The notes under the pieces: model-generated | The model's input: the letters and a program-made list of their open reading frames with translations, nothing else | What the model was told of the DNA's origin: nothing | Databases searched by the model: none | Program-made: the position numbers and the translations under genes | In this document: piece by piece, positions 34,802 to 45,222 of the stretch | Layout of the letters: the number at the start of each line of letters is the position of its first letter | How positions within the stretch are numbered: the stretch's first letter is position 1 | Assembly (NCBI GenBank): GCA_014529385.2 | Contig: CM043960.1 | Location: 75,870,410-75,934,409, forward strand | Source of the DNA: Adiantum capillus-veneris | Lineage: Eukaryota; Streptophyta; Polypodiopsida; Polypodiales; Pteridaceae | Length of the DNA: 64,000 nucleotides | Direction: 5' to 3'

Positions 34802-35526
34802 TGTAATGCAAATGGCCTATGAACTTTGAGAATAGCGGAATTAAGAGAATTAGAGTGAGCATTTTTGTGAGATTACTTTGAGAAATCCGAGGATGAACTT
34901 AATTGATGGTAGCAACATAAACATAGTACTTAATTAACTTGGCATGAACAATAATTTTGCAAGAGAGAGAATATTAAAGAACATGAGAATAGATGAGGAC
35001 CGGATTTACTTGGAGTCGATCCCCCCTCCAAAAAGCGTTTGTATTATAGATTCTCCCATCAAGAGAGACTTTGTTACAATACAATCTTTGTGTTCTTTGT
35101 GACCTTGGTGATGCTATGAATATGGAAATCTTCATGCATCATGAGCTTAACATAAACTTTGCAAAAAGCATTAACTATCCCAAGCCTCAGTCCCAAGGCC
35201 TCAAACACCTTCGAAGGTGGAGAGAGCTAGCGATGAATGAGGGTAGGGAAACATTCCATAGGAGAAAGAAATAGTTCCTCACTTATCATCACTCTTCTTT
35301 CTTAGCATAGCATAATGTCATAGTAATGAAGATGGCAAGCTTAAGCATTGAAGCATGGCTCTTTGTTGGATTTGCATTCCATAGCCAAGAGTGTTGGTAT
35401 AGGCTCTCCACTTCTCAACAAAATTGGAGAAGGAGATGGAGCTCTTGCATTTCTCACTCCACACAATGAGAGAATGTGTGTGTGTGTGTGGGAGAGTATA
35501 CCCCCCCTCTCATAATTGCTCCACAC

Positions 35527-35564
<38 letters not shown>

Positions 35565-36304
35565 TTATTTTATTATTTCCTTTGGACATGTTTCCTCTTT
35601 TTCCTCTTTTCAAAGAAAGAACTTAATTATTTATTTTTATGTATCTAAATTCTCATTGGACACCTTTAAAACCTAACCAATAGCATTCAAGCACATCATG
35701 AGGGCCACATGTGAAGGATCATTTGAAAATGTGTCTTTTATGCTTATTAAATCATTTGGTTGAACGAAATACTTCAAGGACTTAATCAATCAAGCAAGCA
35801 TGTGTCTTTTATGCTTATTAAGTCATTTGATTGAATGGAATACTTCAAGGACTTATTCAATCAAGAATGGACGTTCATGCCTCTTGAGAACTTATGTTTG
35901 AATTTAACATTTCAAAAACCTTAGTCATTTAAGCATAAAAATCACCTTAAGCTTTGGGCAAGGTTCCCACAACCACTTTAAGCATCTTAGCACCTCATGC
36001 TTGGGTGCAATTCCCACCTTGAGGTTAGCCCTAGCTTGCATAAGGTAAAAGGAATTTTTAACACTAACTTTTGGAGGTCTTTAATGAAGCTAACCCTAAG
36101 GTCTTTTAAGCTCCATTAGGTAGCATTGCTCTTTGATAGACCATCTCTCATTTGGGCCCCTTTATCATTGGCCCCATGTTGAGATAGATCTGTAAGCACA
36201 TGTCTATATTCTAACCCTTGTTCCCGTTTATTATCCCACATTAAATGATCAGTTTAATATGAGAAAATCATTTGGGTTGGTTAGATATTAGATTGTATGA
36301 TACA
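34802..36304 (-). repeat. 5' LTR of element C
   Basis: Partner of 27781-29292. It carries the same internal 71-bp repeat, a (GT)n/(TC)n stretch near 35477-35561 and the same CCCATCAAGAGAGACTTT block that is also shared with elements D and E. The outer end reads TATGATACA, two bases longer than in the partner. Confidence 0.85.
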
Positions 36305-36700
36305 TTGTGGTGGAAGCTATCGTTGCTAATTTTTCCAAGACTACGAACAAAGACATGCAAGTAAAGGTGGTACTTTGTGGCTATGATGAAGTGGATCCAT
36401 ATTCGACTTTGGTGCAGATTGATAGTGATGGAGCTAGACACAATGAAGATATGTGCTCTTATGAAGAGGGTGATTTTGTCGATGCTATGCTCTAGGATAA
36501 TGAGGTATGGAATGATTTTCTTGCTTCTTTATCTAAATATGTGATGTAGGATAGGTGCTTAAAGAGAAGGAGGGTGAAGTTGACATGCAAGCGGTAAGGA
36601 TTGAGCCGTTTGACCCACCTTTTGGGGAAGGTCCTGATGATGCTGGGATTGTTGACTTATGGAACACTAAGAAGGATTACCTGATCACCCATTTTTTGTA
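36305..36700 (+). pseudogene. Coding remnant, product not recognised
   Basis: Plus-strand open stretch 36307-36492 codes about 62 residues (MQVKVVLCGYDEVDPYSTL, then DGARHNEDMCSYEEGDFVDAML) and the same sense can be followed with stops to about 36690 (NDFLASLSKY, RIEPFDPPFGEGPDDAG). It is acidic and protein-like. It begins directly at the outer end of element C's LTR, so its 5' part has been separated by that insertion. No retroelement domain or host family is recognised. Confidence 0.35.
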
Positions 36701-37500
36701 ATATCTCCTTTTTGATAGATTGGAGAGACTATTTCTAATGGTAATGTGCCCCTCAAGAGGAATGTATATAAGCCAAAGTTTTGTAACCCTAAGAGACTTT
36801 TGAAATGGTCAAACTATTTTGTTTACTATGTTGTGTTGTGATTAAGAGAGAGAGAGAAGAGAGAGAGAGAGGTCTTATTTATTTTCTATGCTCATTATAG
36901 AGCATGCATTGCAAAGTTGACACCACCAACAAGTTAGAAACGGTGAGGGCTATGCACCGATGCCAAGCTTACAAAGTTTTGATTCCGTCGTGAGGCGAGC
37001 TCCCACGAGCTTCTGAGTGAGTTTTCTTGCAAACTATGTGTTTATTTTGCGAGTTTGTCATACTAGTAAGTTCACAGGGAGTAGAGCTACACATTAGGAT
37101 CACACAAGTTGAGAGTTGGTGACCTATAATAGACTTCCTGTCTTCATATACGTTTGCTGCACCAAGTGGTTATGGGCAGGATATAGGGTCAGAGTCCATA
37201 GGGTAGTGACGTCTAGGTAAGTAGAGTAGCCCCTGTGAGTTTTGAAGCAATTCAAGGACTTTTGGTCTTGATTTTGGTAGTGTAAATGTCGTAGATTGTA
37301 TTGCACTCGCAAGCACATAGGATGTACGGATTTGATTTCCTCAAGGAGTGATTATCTTAGAAGGTCAAGTAGGTGATTGACAACCATCTATTTGCTTCCA
37401 TGCGCCTGCGGCTCGACTTACGTACGTCCTTGGCCGACATTTTGGTATGGTTTTTTAGTTCTTGTTATGCTAGCATCTTCTTACGGCATATCTACCAACA
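36701..37500 (+). repeat. Probable LTR ending at 37500
   Basis: The sequence ends TCTACCAACA right before an Asp-type primer site, as plant gypsy LTRs do. The left border is not determined; 36701 marks only the end of the coding remnant. It contains a GTATATAAGCC TATA-like box at about 36767 and a (GA)n tract at 36845-36871. Confidence 0.4.
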
Positions 37501-37501
37501 T

Positions 37502-37522
37502 TGGCACCGTTGTTAGAGACGA
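37502..37522 (+). promoter_or_regulatory. Degenerate tRNA-Asp type primer-binding site
   Basis: TGGCACCGTTGTTAGAGACG follows ...CCAACAT. The common plant gypsy site is TGGCGCCGTTGCCGGGGACG; all five differences are C-to-T or G-to-A. The internal region of this element could not be traced further right. Confidence 0.5.
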
Positions 37523-38200
37523 GAGCCCTAGGTAGATGACCTTAGACTAGTCCTACAAGGTAGAAGTCTCTCTAGTTCATCAGAGTCTTCTTATTTTATT
37601 TTATAGGTAGAATCCAGAAGTTGGACTCTTGAGATTTAGGATAGGTGCTAGGGAGCGTGTGACTTGCCTGTATTTTCTACCATAGGTAGTATTAGTCGTG
37701 TTTTAGTGTTTTAGTGTTGATGGTGTGATTGGTTTGTGAGATGATAAAAAAAATAGCTAGTCCGTGTGAGGAAATGAAGCGTTTTTCTAATTATAAATGC
37801 AACACCCCATATGATGTGTAGGAGTAGTTGTAGATAGGACATGTTGATTATGATCTAGAGCTATTCATCACATATTTATTTTCTTATGTGCTTGTTTGCC
37901 TTTAAAATCCTAGAAAAGTTTGATCTTTGGGAGAAAATACAAAAAACAAGCTTTTTGGAATATTTGTGCATGACTGAATAATGCTAAGCACATAAGAAAG
38001 CTATATGCAAGAGATCTATTGATGGGGGCTTCTCACAAGCCAAGCTCCCATACCCCTCTTCTCTCGTCCCCACCCCATGAAAACCCCCTCTTAGGGAGGG
38101 AGTGATAAAAGGCATTGGAAAAAGTAAGAAAAAATAAAGTATGATTAGGTAAATATATGAGAAAGGTAAAATAGGCCACCTCATGCCTGCGGGGCAGCCC
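37523..38200. other. No gene seen
   Basis: Possible internal leader of the element whose primer site is at 37502. No coding frame is recognised. Confidence 0.35.
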
Positions 38201-39335
38201 ATCCCCACCTTGCCTCCTTTTTCTTCACTGTTGCCCCGCCGTGTGTCCCTTTTCCTCTCCTCCACTCAAAAGGTCAACCCCTCTCTCTTTCCCTTGTCCT
38301 TTCTCCTTTCTCTCTCCCCTCAAGCTACCCCACCTCTCACCAATAATGCATTCTAACTCACCAATAATGCACCCTAACTCACATGCAACTTACCCTATCT
38401 TCCAAAATAGTATACCCCACCCCCCCTTTCTCTCTCCTATCATATTCCATGACCCAAATACCCCCCTCTCTCTCTAAAGGGCACCATGTCTCTTGTCTTG
38501 TAGCTAAATAACCTCCCCCACACTCACACACACTCAGTTTCACTGAAAAAGGTCCCCACAGACCCATCCCCACCCGGTGGTTACCTGATTTTTCTTGTGT
38601 TCACACACATCTGCACACAGATTCACCTCTGAACACACTCCCCTCTCTCCCCTCTTGTAATTACTTTATTCTCCATGTCACCTCTCACTTTTTTTCATCA
38701 GACCATCTCTCTCTCTTAGTCTCTCTCTCATGAGACTGCTGTTCTGGCACATATACACACAGCCAGACAAGTGGGGCCCACAGTCACATGGCCTATGTAG
38801 ATAATAATTTCTTCATTTCTAAATTCTAGAATTTCTCCCCCCTCCTCCCCTATATAAAGAGGGGTCACCATCACACTAAATACACACACAACATCACCAA
38901 AGAGTACACTATGCACTGTGTGTGTCTAGTACACACACCCACACCCACACCATCACCATCACCGCAATCACCATGCTCGTCTAGAGCATGACCTCTACAC
39001 CCTTGGGCTATGGAAGATGAAGGGCAACTAAATGAAGGATGATGGCCATAACCCTCGTGCGAGTCTTCGCCATCAACTCCCACCTATACGCCATGTGCTC
39101 TACCACTCTCTCCCTTGTCATTCCCCTACCCTATGCTCCCCATTTCATCGCCTTATTCTCTAAATAAAGCTTGAGGTTTTGTGAGTATGTTTTCTTGCAA
39201 TGTTTTGCCCATGTGAGGTGTGCGGAATCGCCACCTAGTTTTGTGTTTGGAGTGACCTTGTGTATGTGTGAAGGGTGTGCGGATTCGCCATCCTTTTGTG
39301 GTGCCTAAGTACTAAGCCGCTATACCCCTCCCTCA

Positions 39336-39372
<37 letters not shown>

Positions 39373-39627
39373 ACTCTCTCTCTCACTCTCACTCTCTCAC
39401 TCTCTCACTCTCTCACTTGATCTCATTCCCTTTCCTCTTCATCATTACTCCCAAGCATACATCTCTCTTGGATGAAAACTTTCTTATGGTGGTGTGTTGT
39501 TTGCGTCCTAGCCGCTGAAGCTAGGTGGTGCCCCCTATTTGCTTTACCATGACAGGCTCAAGGCGCGTCATTCGGTCCCCGGTGTTTTAGAGGACGTCGG
39601 GGTTCGGGGTTCGCTTTGCTCCCGTCA
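38201..39627 (+). repeat. LTR of element K (left border unknown)
   Basis: The region ends CCCGTCA two bases before the primer site. It has a strong TATA box, TATATAAA at 38851-38858 preceded by a C-rich stretch, and AATAAA at 39163-39168 after an AC/CCA-rich transcribed segment, the normal LTR order of promoter then poly(A) signal. A (TC)n-rich tract covers 39335-39418. The start is not determined; 38201 is a guess. Confidence 0.5.
38851..38858 (+). promoter_or_regulatory. TATA box of element K LTR
   Basis: CCCCTATATAAAGAGG, about 775 bases before the LTR end and about 305 bases before AATAAA. Confidence 0.6.
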
Positions 39628-39629
39628 TT

Positions 39630-39682
39630 TGGTGCCCCAACGGAGGATCGAACTCAAGACCTTCAGTTTACAAGACTGAAAC
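39630..39682 (+). promoter_or_regulatory. Primer-binding site of element K with extended tRNA complement
   Basis: TGGTGCCCC begins two bases after the LTR end. The complement of the whole 53-base stretch reads like the 3' two-thirds of a tRNA: CCA end, acceptor strand, a T-arm with loop TTCGATC, a five-base variable region, and an anticodon arm TCAGT-CTTGTAA-ACTGA with a perfect five-pair stem and anticodon TGT (Thr). A normal site covers about 12-18 bases. The D-arm is only weakly present beyond 39682 and no 5' acceptor strand is found, so it is not a tRNA gene. Confidence 0.6.
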
Positions 39683-40483
39683 CCCTAAACTATTGTGAAT
39701 GGATGAATGGCTAGCAAGATTTTCTAATTGGACGAACGAAGAAGAAGAGCTCCAAGCACAACTAGACAAACTCCGCATCTCCATCGAAGCTCGAGTGCCA
39801 GGCGTAACGGTAATTGATTTGCAGTGGGAGAGTCGACCAACACGCCAAACTCAGTGGATATACATAGGCCGAGTGCCAAGAAGAAGAAGGAGAAGGTCGA
39901 AACTATATTCGCAACCTACAACCAACCCACAACAACAAGATGGAAGGAGCTCGGCACAATAGAGAATCAACACTATTTTACTTTGAGAATCGGGTAACTC
40001 AAGTCACCGAGGTAATTATCACAGTCAGTTTCCAAGTCGCACCTGATGCTACAGCACAGATAACGGAAGCATTGGCTCACACTCTCACTAGAGAAACTAG
40101 GGATCTACTGAGTTTGTTTCAAGAAAGAACACCACCCTCTCCCACAAGCTTGGACAGTGACTAAGAACCTCTAAGCTTCACATGAATCAGTACAACCTAC
40201 CTCAAGATAGATCACACATACCAACATGTGTACACTCAATCAAGGTAATACTGGACTTGAAGGCTCACTACCAGCACGTCATTGACACCATGCTGGGTGG
40301 GGAGTGGTTTTTTGAGGTTCTAGCATCAGATCAACCATTTGTCTTACCTTTGGTACAAGGCAATGTACCGTTTGAAGTTTTAATCTATGTCCTAGTATAA
40401 GAGGGTATACACGCCTCCTTGTAAAGAAGAAAAAAACTTTTGCAAGTTAAGCAGTGTGTCTTTCTAGCTCTCTCTCAGTAATC
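39683..40483 (+). other. Leader of element K
   Basis: About 800 bases between primer site and gag ATG. Short open stretches (39699-39962 and 39940-40164) are Arg- or Thr-rich and not recognised; one may be an upstream ORF. Confidence 0.4.
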
Positions 40484-42590
40484 ATGGCAAGTGTAGCATT
40501 TCCAACATTTAAAGGAAAGAAGGGGGAGGATTTGGTAACAGACTTCCTAGATGACTTTGAAGTAGCATGTGTAGTGAGCAACAAAGATACGGATGAATCC
40601 CAGGTTAGAATCTTTAAGCATCTCATGAAGCTAGAAGCTATATCATGGTACAATGCACTTCCACAAGCAACCAAGGATGATTGGGAACCCTTAAAAACCG
40701 CTTTTAAGAGGCGCTTTGGGGGAGGTACCACTTCAGAAAAGTTGTGGGACAAGTTGAGAGACTTGAAGCAGGAGGGTCTTTTAGAATATGCCACCTATGA
40801 GTCCAAATTTGTGGATTTGTGGGAACGGTGGATTGAGTCACTGGCAAGGGGGGAAGCTCCACCCGATTTCCTAAAAAAAGATCGGTTCACGCATGGCTTA
40901 TGGCCGCTTCTCAAGGAGAAGGTGAAAGGTAGATTCCCGGCTACGTACGAGTTAGCAGTTGAGATTGCTCTCCTTAAGGACAAGAAGCTGTGAATGAAAG
41001 CCAAAGAAACCGAGTCAACGGAAGCAGAAACATCGCGTCGACCAGCAACTACGACAACCACCATTCCACCACCACCACCGGCTCTTGGGGTAAGAGATGA
41101 CCAACAAGATATGTTGGCCCATATTACCGACCAACTGCAGAATTCGTCTATCCACTTAATACAGCAAGGGAGGAGTCAAGAAAGAGATCAAGACCCTAGA
41201 AGAGCATGACGACAAAACAGGGAGTATCATTGCTACAATTGCGGAGAAGACGGTCATGGTATGTACTACTGTCCCAAACCACGACAAAACTATAATAGAG
41301 GAGGTAGGAGGAACCAGTTGTCACCCCCTAGAGAAAGAACACCCCCACCCCGAGCACCACCCCCACCAACACAAATTCTACGTCCACCCCAGACACCACT
41401 ACAAGCATCCATTCCACCTCTTCCACCAGCCCCACCACCTGATCGCCCTGTAAACATCATAAGGCTAGAAGAGAAAGGAAAATCCATAGTAGTGGATCCA
41501 CCCAGAGCAAAGAAGAGGGAAAAGGGTAAGGAGAAGGTAACCTTTTTAGAACCACTTGAGGCCATGACTGTGAAAAGAGCTAGGAGGGAGAAAGCTACAC
41601 AATCAGATGATGAGAGAAGCATGAGAGGAGAAACTAGCAAGAGGCCATCCAAGCCACGACAGAAATTGGGCATCACCGACTTCCAGCTAGGGGAAAGTTC
41701 TAAGCCCTATGATCTAACATTGGATGTGGCAGAGCAAGGACCGAAGATTACATGGCCACAGCTGCTACATCTTGCACCTAAAGTAAGGCGACAATGGTCC
41801 AAAATGGTAAGTACAAGATGCTCCAAAACAAAGGTAGCCGAAGCAATTTCGGGTTGCAACATGGATGACATCCTTCCAATTGTCGACGTAAACATAAAAG
41901 GAAAGAGGGTTGGAAACACCTACATTGATGGAGGTGCACAAATCTGTGTAATGAGTGAAGCTATGATGCTTCGATTAGGGCTCGAGGTTGACAGGTCTTC
42001 TCCATGCAAGGCAAAGATGGCAAACAACGCAAAAGTAAAGTGTGTGGGTGTGGTAAGTGCCGTAAAAATAAAAGCTTTCAACACTGAGGTAGAGGTAGAT
42101 GTTTTTGTAATGCCTACTAAGGGGTAGGGCTATCCACTAATCTTGGGAAGGCCATGGTTGATGGCCATGAAGGCAAAACAGGATTAGGGTACTGGCCTTC
42201 TACGCATGACCGGTAAGAAAGGGGAGACAATCTACTACGACATGAGGATTGGCAAGCAGAAGCAAATGAATCTGGAAACATCGGCAGATGAAACCACTAG
42301 CGAATCTTCCAGTTCTGAGGAGGAGACCATATCCACCGACGAAAGTGACAGCTCCATTGATGTGATGGGTATCATTATGAAGGATCCACAAAGGGTAAGC
42401 ACAACTGGTGATCCATCACCAAAAGGGAAACCCAATGAAGAGGAGAGCAAATCACCTGGCCTAGGAGGAAGTAGGTTGAAGGGTATGTTGTCTACGGAAT
42501 TAACACTTGAGGAGAAAGATAGTTTTTTGCAAATGTTGATGGGATTTCCTAACCTGTTCATTCTCATGTCATATATAACATCTACACCAA
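40484..42590 (+). pseudogene. gag-pro: Element K gag-protease (no RT)
   Basis: Plus-strand ORF in one frame, from the ATG at 40484 (MASVAFPTFKGKKGEDL), with TGA at 40991 and 41207 and TAG at 42125 and 42185. Gag capsid domain at 40490-40990 (ISWYNALPQATKDDW, FKRRFGGG, LREL-like KLRDLKQEGLLEY, YESKFVDLW). Zinc knuckle CYNCGEDGHGMYYC at about 41238-41280. Pro-rich linker, then basic linker. Protease with YIDGGAQICVMS (D-G-G-A in place of D-T-G-A) at about 41920-41955 and the retropepsin C-terminal LILGRPWL across the TAG at 42125. An acidic Ser/Glu linker follows, ending in GFPNLF near 42555, where the connection to RT should start; RT, RNase H and integrase are absent. It therefore looks like a truncated or gag-only non-autonomous copy. 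Confidence 0.8.
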
Positions 42591-43548
42591 GTTTGGGCAT
42601 GTTTTGGTCATTATACACCTCATTTTATATCTTTAAGTGCCAAAAATACATTGTATGGCCTTGGACACATGAGCACTTCTCCAAAGTCAAATTTGAATAC
42701 ATCAGAGTGATGCAGACATCAAGAGCAAGCTACACATCAAGCCTAAGCCTAAGCCAAAAAGGCAACCATAGAAATCATATGTGTATGATGTCTAGACCCA
42801 CGAATTTGACATGCTGCAATACTTTTGATAGCCCCAGCACTTCTATCATATTTTTATTAGCTTGCCATCAAATTTTCATCATATTTGGATATCATTTGAC
42901 CTACTTTCACCCATATGACAAATTTTAAAGTACACAATTTACATTCTTGGCTTTTGATACCCAATTACAAGCTTAAATTCAATTTTGATGATATAGACCC
43001 TATACACATGCTATGGACATCCTATCATATGAGTTTCAAGTCATTTGGGCACAAAAGATGTAAGGTCTGCAGCTTTCTAGTTGTCGGGAGTGAACTCAAA
43101 GCTTTAGGAGAAAGCATTGGTTATATAATCAGGTAAAAACACTATCTCAAAAGAAATTAAAAATGGTATTTTTGGAATCTTAAGCATAGCAAACCCCGGG
43201 CTAGAAATTTTCAGAATTAAATTCGGACAAAAACTGATCTCGCTAGTCCTTTTGGAAGATTCAATGTAAATTAAATTATTAAGAAAAATTGAATGGTTGC
43301 AGTAATCAGTTAAGCATAGACTTTACTAAAGGCCTCCCATATATTTTATAGATATTTACCAGATAGTTACCAATTAAGCAAAACATAGGTCAAAATTTAG
43401 CAGATTTGATTTTTAAAGTTGCAGGTGATGGGAGGGGTCATCACTGATCTTCCAGGGACATTAATAGTAGCAGCGGGTGCTAGGTGAGTTGTAGGGTTGC
43501 CTTGGGATACAAGCTACTTCCATTTCCAGCCTGGAGTGCCTAGAAACC
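42591..43548. other. No gene seen
   Basis: AT-rich sequence after the K coding region; no RT or LTR of K was found here. The right part (43420-43548) probably belongs to the promoter region of element H. Confidence 0.4.
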
Positions 43549-43556
43549 TATAAATA
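43549..43556 (+). promoter_or_regulatory. TATA box, candidate promoter of element H
   Basis: AAACCTATAAATAGGACCCC is a strong plant TATA context; a transcription start near 43585 would fit. The next ATG with a gag-like product is at 45200. Confidence 0.5.
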
Positions 43557-43599
43557 GGACCCCTTGCTTCACAATTTCACTCAGACTCGGAGTCCTGGC

Positions 43600-45199
43600 C
43601 ATTTCTCTCTCACATAGAGAGAACTCTACTCAAAAATCACTAGAGAGAAAAAACTCTAGCTGATTATTCACGTTAATTAGCCTAATCCCTTTTTAATTAG
43701 CAAAATTATGCTAATTTACCTCTATATTCTTAATTGATTAATTAATCAAGAAGGTAGCTCTCCAAAAATTAATTAATTTCGTTTTTGGAAGCCGTTTCCT
43801 ATAAGTTTTTTTTGTTTCATATGGGTTGTCTTAAACTTATTTACAATCTAAATTACTCTCTTAATTCTTAATATTTTGTTGATTACTTAGATTAAGATTA
43901 GGGATATTAAAATAATTAATTATTAAGCCATATTAGGATTGATATTGATCTTTTTGGTCTTAAATTAAGGATAATTATACTAATTATACTTAGAGTAGTA
44001 TAAGATAATTATGAGAGCTGTATAAGACTATTAAGAAGCTAAGAAAATTATCACTTAAATTTTTGATTGATTTATGTAATTAATTAGGTAGAAATTAGAT
44101 GTTTTAAATCAAAAATTTGATGGGAAATCTACTTAATTAACTCAAGTATTCTTAAGTAAATTATCACAATTAGAAAATACTATTAGGAACACAAGGTAAA
44201 TTAGTCATTGACAAATAAATAATTCAAGTATTTACTTAAGCTAAAACTAGATTTTTTGTTTAAAAATAAAAGGGGAAAATGAGTAAATCATGTTAGATAA
44301 TTAAATTCTATTTACCAAAGTTAGTTTAAATCATAAGTAAGCCATGATAATTATGTTAAGGTCATAAAATTAGTCATTATATTTATCTAAGCCAAAACAG
44401 ACTAATTATTGCTGAAATTCAAAGGGGGAAATTAACTAATTATGTTTTAATTATCAGAGTTATTTCACATCATAAGTAAGCCGTGATAATTATCTTAAGG
44501 TCATAAAACTAATTTAGATATTTATCTAAGCTAATACATACTTATTATAGCAAAAATTAAAAGGGGAAAATTAGCTAATTAAGTTAGATAATTAAGTGCT
44601 AATTTTCAGAGCTAATTTACATCATAAGTAAGCCAAGACAATTAGCTTAATGTCAAAAATTTAATATAGCTATTTATGTTAACCTAAACAAACTAATTTT
44701 AGTCAAAAATGGAAGAGAAAAATTAGATCCCATTATCTATCTGTGATAAAAATACCATAATTAGTTAGTTTAAGTAATTATAATTGATCTTAAACCCTAG
44801 TTTTATCTAAAGATTAATTAGGATAAATAGAATCTACTATCAAAAGTCTCTAGAAAAATTACTGTCAGTGTAAACCATTGGTTTAAAGTTGAGGAAATTC
44901 AATCTTTAAGATAAAATGAAATAATAAATATTAAGCTTAAAACAAGCAGATGGCAAGCTTAATAAAGATGGAGAAATTAGAAAAAAGATGTATAACTTTA
45001 TAAGAAATATATGGGAGCTTATAAATCCCTTAAGCAAGCTAAGATAAAGATATATTGTCCATATAAGCAAATAAGAGATTACTAGGTCAAGAATTTACCA
45101 ATTTAACCTTGATTGGGTTAAGATTGATACAAAGGTTAAGTCTAGCTTCGGATAATTTACCTAATGATTAGACATTCTTTTTTATAAGGATAAGAAGTT
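43600..45199 (+). other. AT-rich leader of element H
   Basis: Extremely AT-rich stretch without coding frames. It holds the tandem repeat at about 44180-44720. No primer-binding site matching Met, Asp, Glu or Thr types was found, so whether the region is LTR plus leader or a host 5' region is open. Confidence 0.4.
44180..44720. repeat. AT-rich tandem repeat, unit ~140-150 bp, about 4 copies
   Basis: Three clear units are anchored at ATCATAAGTAAGCC (44330, 44469 and 44621, the first preceded by A/T-rich TTAGTTTAA) and share AAGGTCATAAAA, TATTTATCTAAGC and AAAAGGGGAAAA blocks; an earlier, more diverged unit precedes them. Offsets are 139 and 152 bases. Confidence 0.7.
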
Positions 45200-45222
45200 A
45201 TGGCACCTAAAAGGACCCGAAC
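45200..45222 (+). pseudogene. Element H gag start, split by element D
   Basis: ATG at 45200 begins a frame reading MAPKRTR, a common type of plant gypsy gag start. It runs directly into the outer end of element D (TGTAAC at 45223). The sequence after D (from 54031) continues the frame. Confidence 0.55.

Larger units (their letters stand above)
27781..36304 (-). mobile_element. Ty3/gypsy (chromovirus-like) element C, with two LTRs
   Basis: Minus-strand element of about 8.5 kb. 3' LTR 27781-29292, polypurine tract, pol and gag pseudogenes (29644-34387), degenerate initiator-Met primer site, 5' LTR 34802-36304. The two LTRs start TGTAATxxAAATGGCC and end TATGACA or TATGATACA on the plus strand. 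In the first ~140 bases they differ at roughly one position in ten, so the insertion is old. The flanking 5-mers (CATTT and TTGTG) do not match, so no target duplication is claimed. Related to elements D and E by gag start and RT sequence. Confidence 0.85.

Noticed and set aside
27776-36309. Target-site duplication of element C
   Set aside because: Flanking 5-mers CATTT and TTGTG do not match, and the LTR outer ends differ by two bases, so no duplication can be claimed.
38201-38600. Host promoter with CT-rich tract
   Set aside because: The TATA box, poly(A) signal and primer site downstream fit one LTR better than a host gene, and no host ORF follows.
39630-39700. tRNA-Thr gene on the minus strand
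   Set aside because: The 5' acceptor strand and a proper D-arm are missing, and the CCA end is encoded and abuts an LTR end. It is better explained as an extended primer-binding site.
44180-44720. CRISPR-like array
   Set aside because: Units are ~140-150 bp, AT-rich, diverged along their whole length, with no short repeat/unique spacer alternation, and the genome is a plant's.
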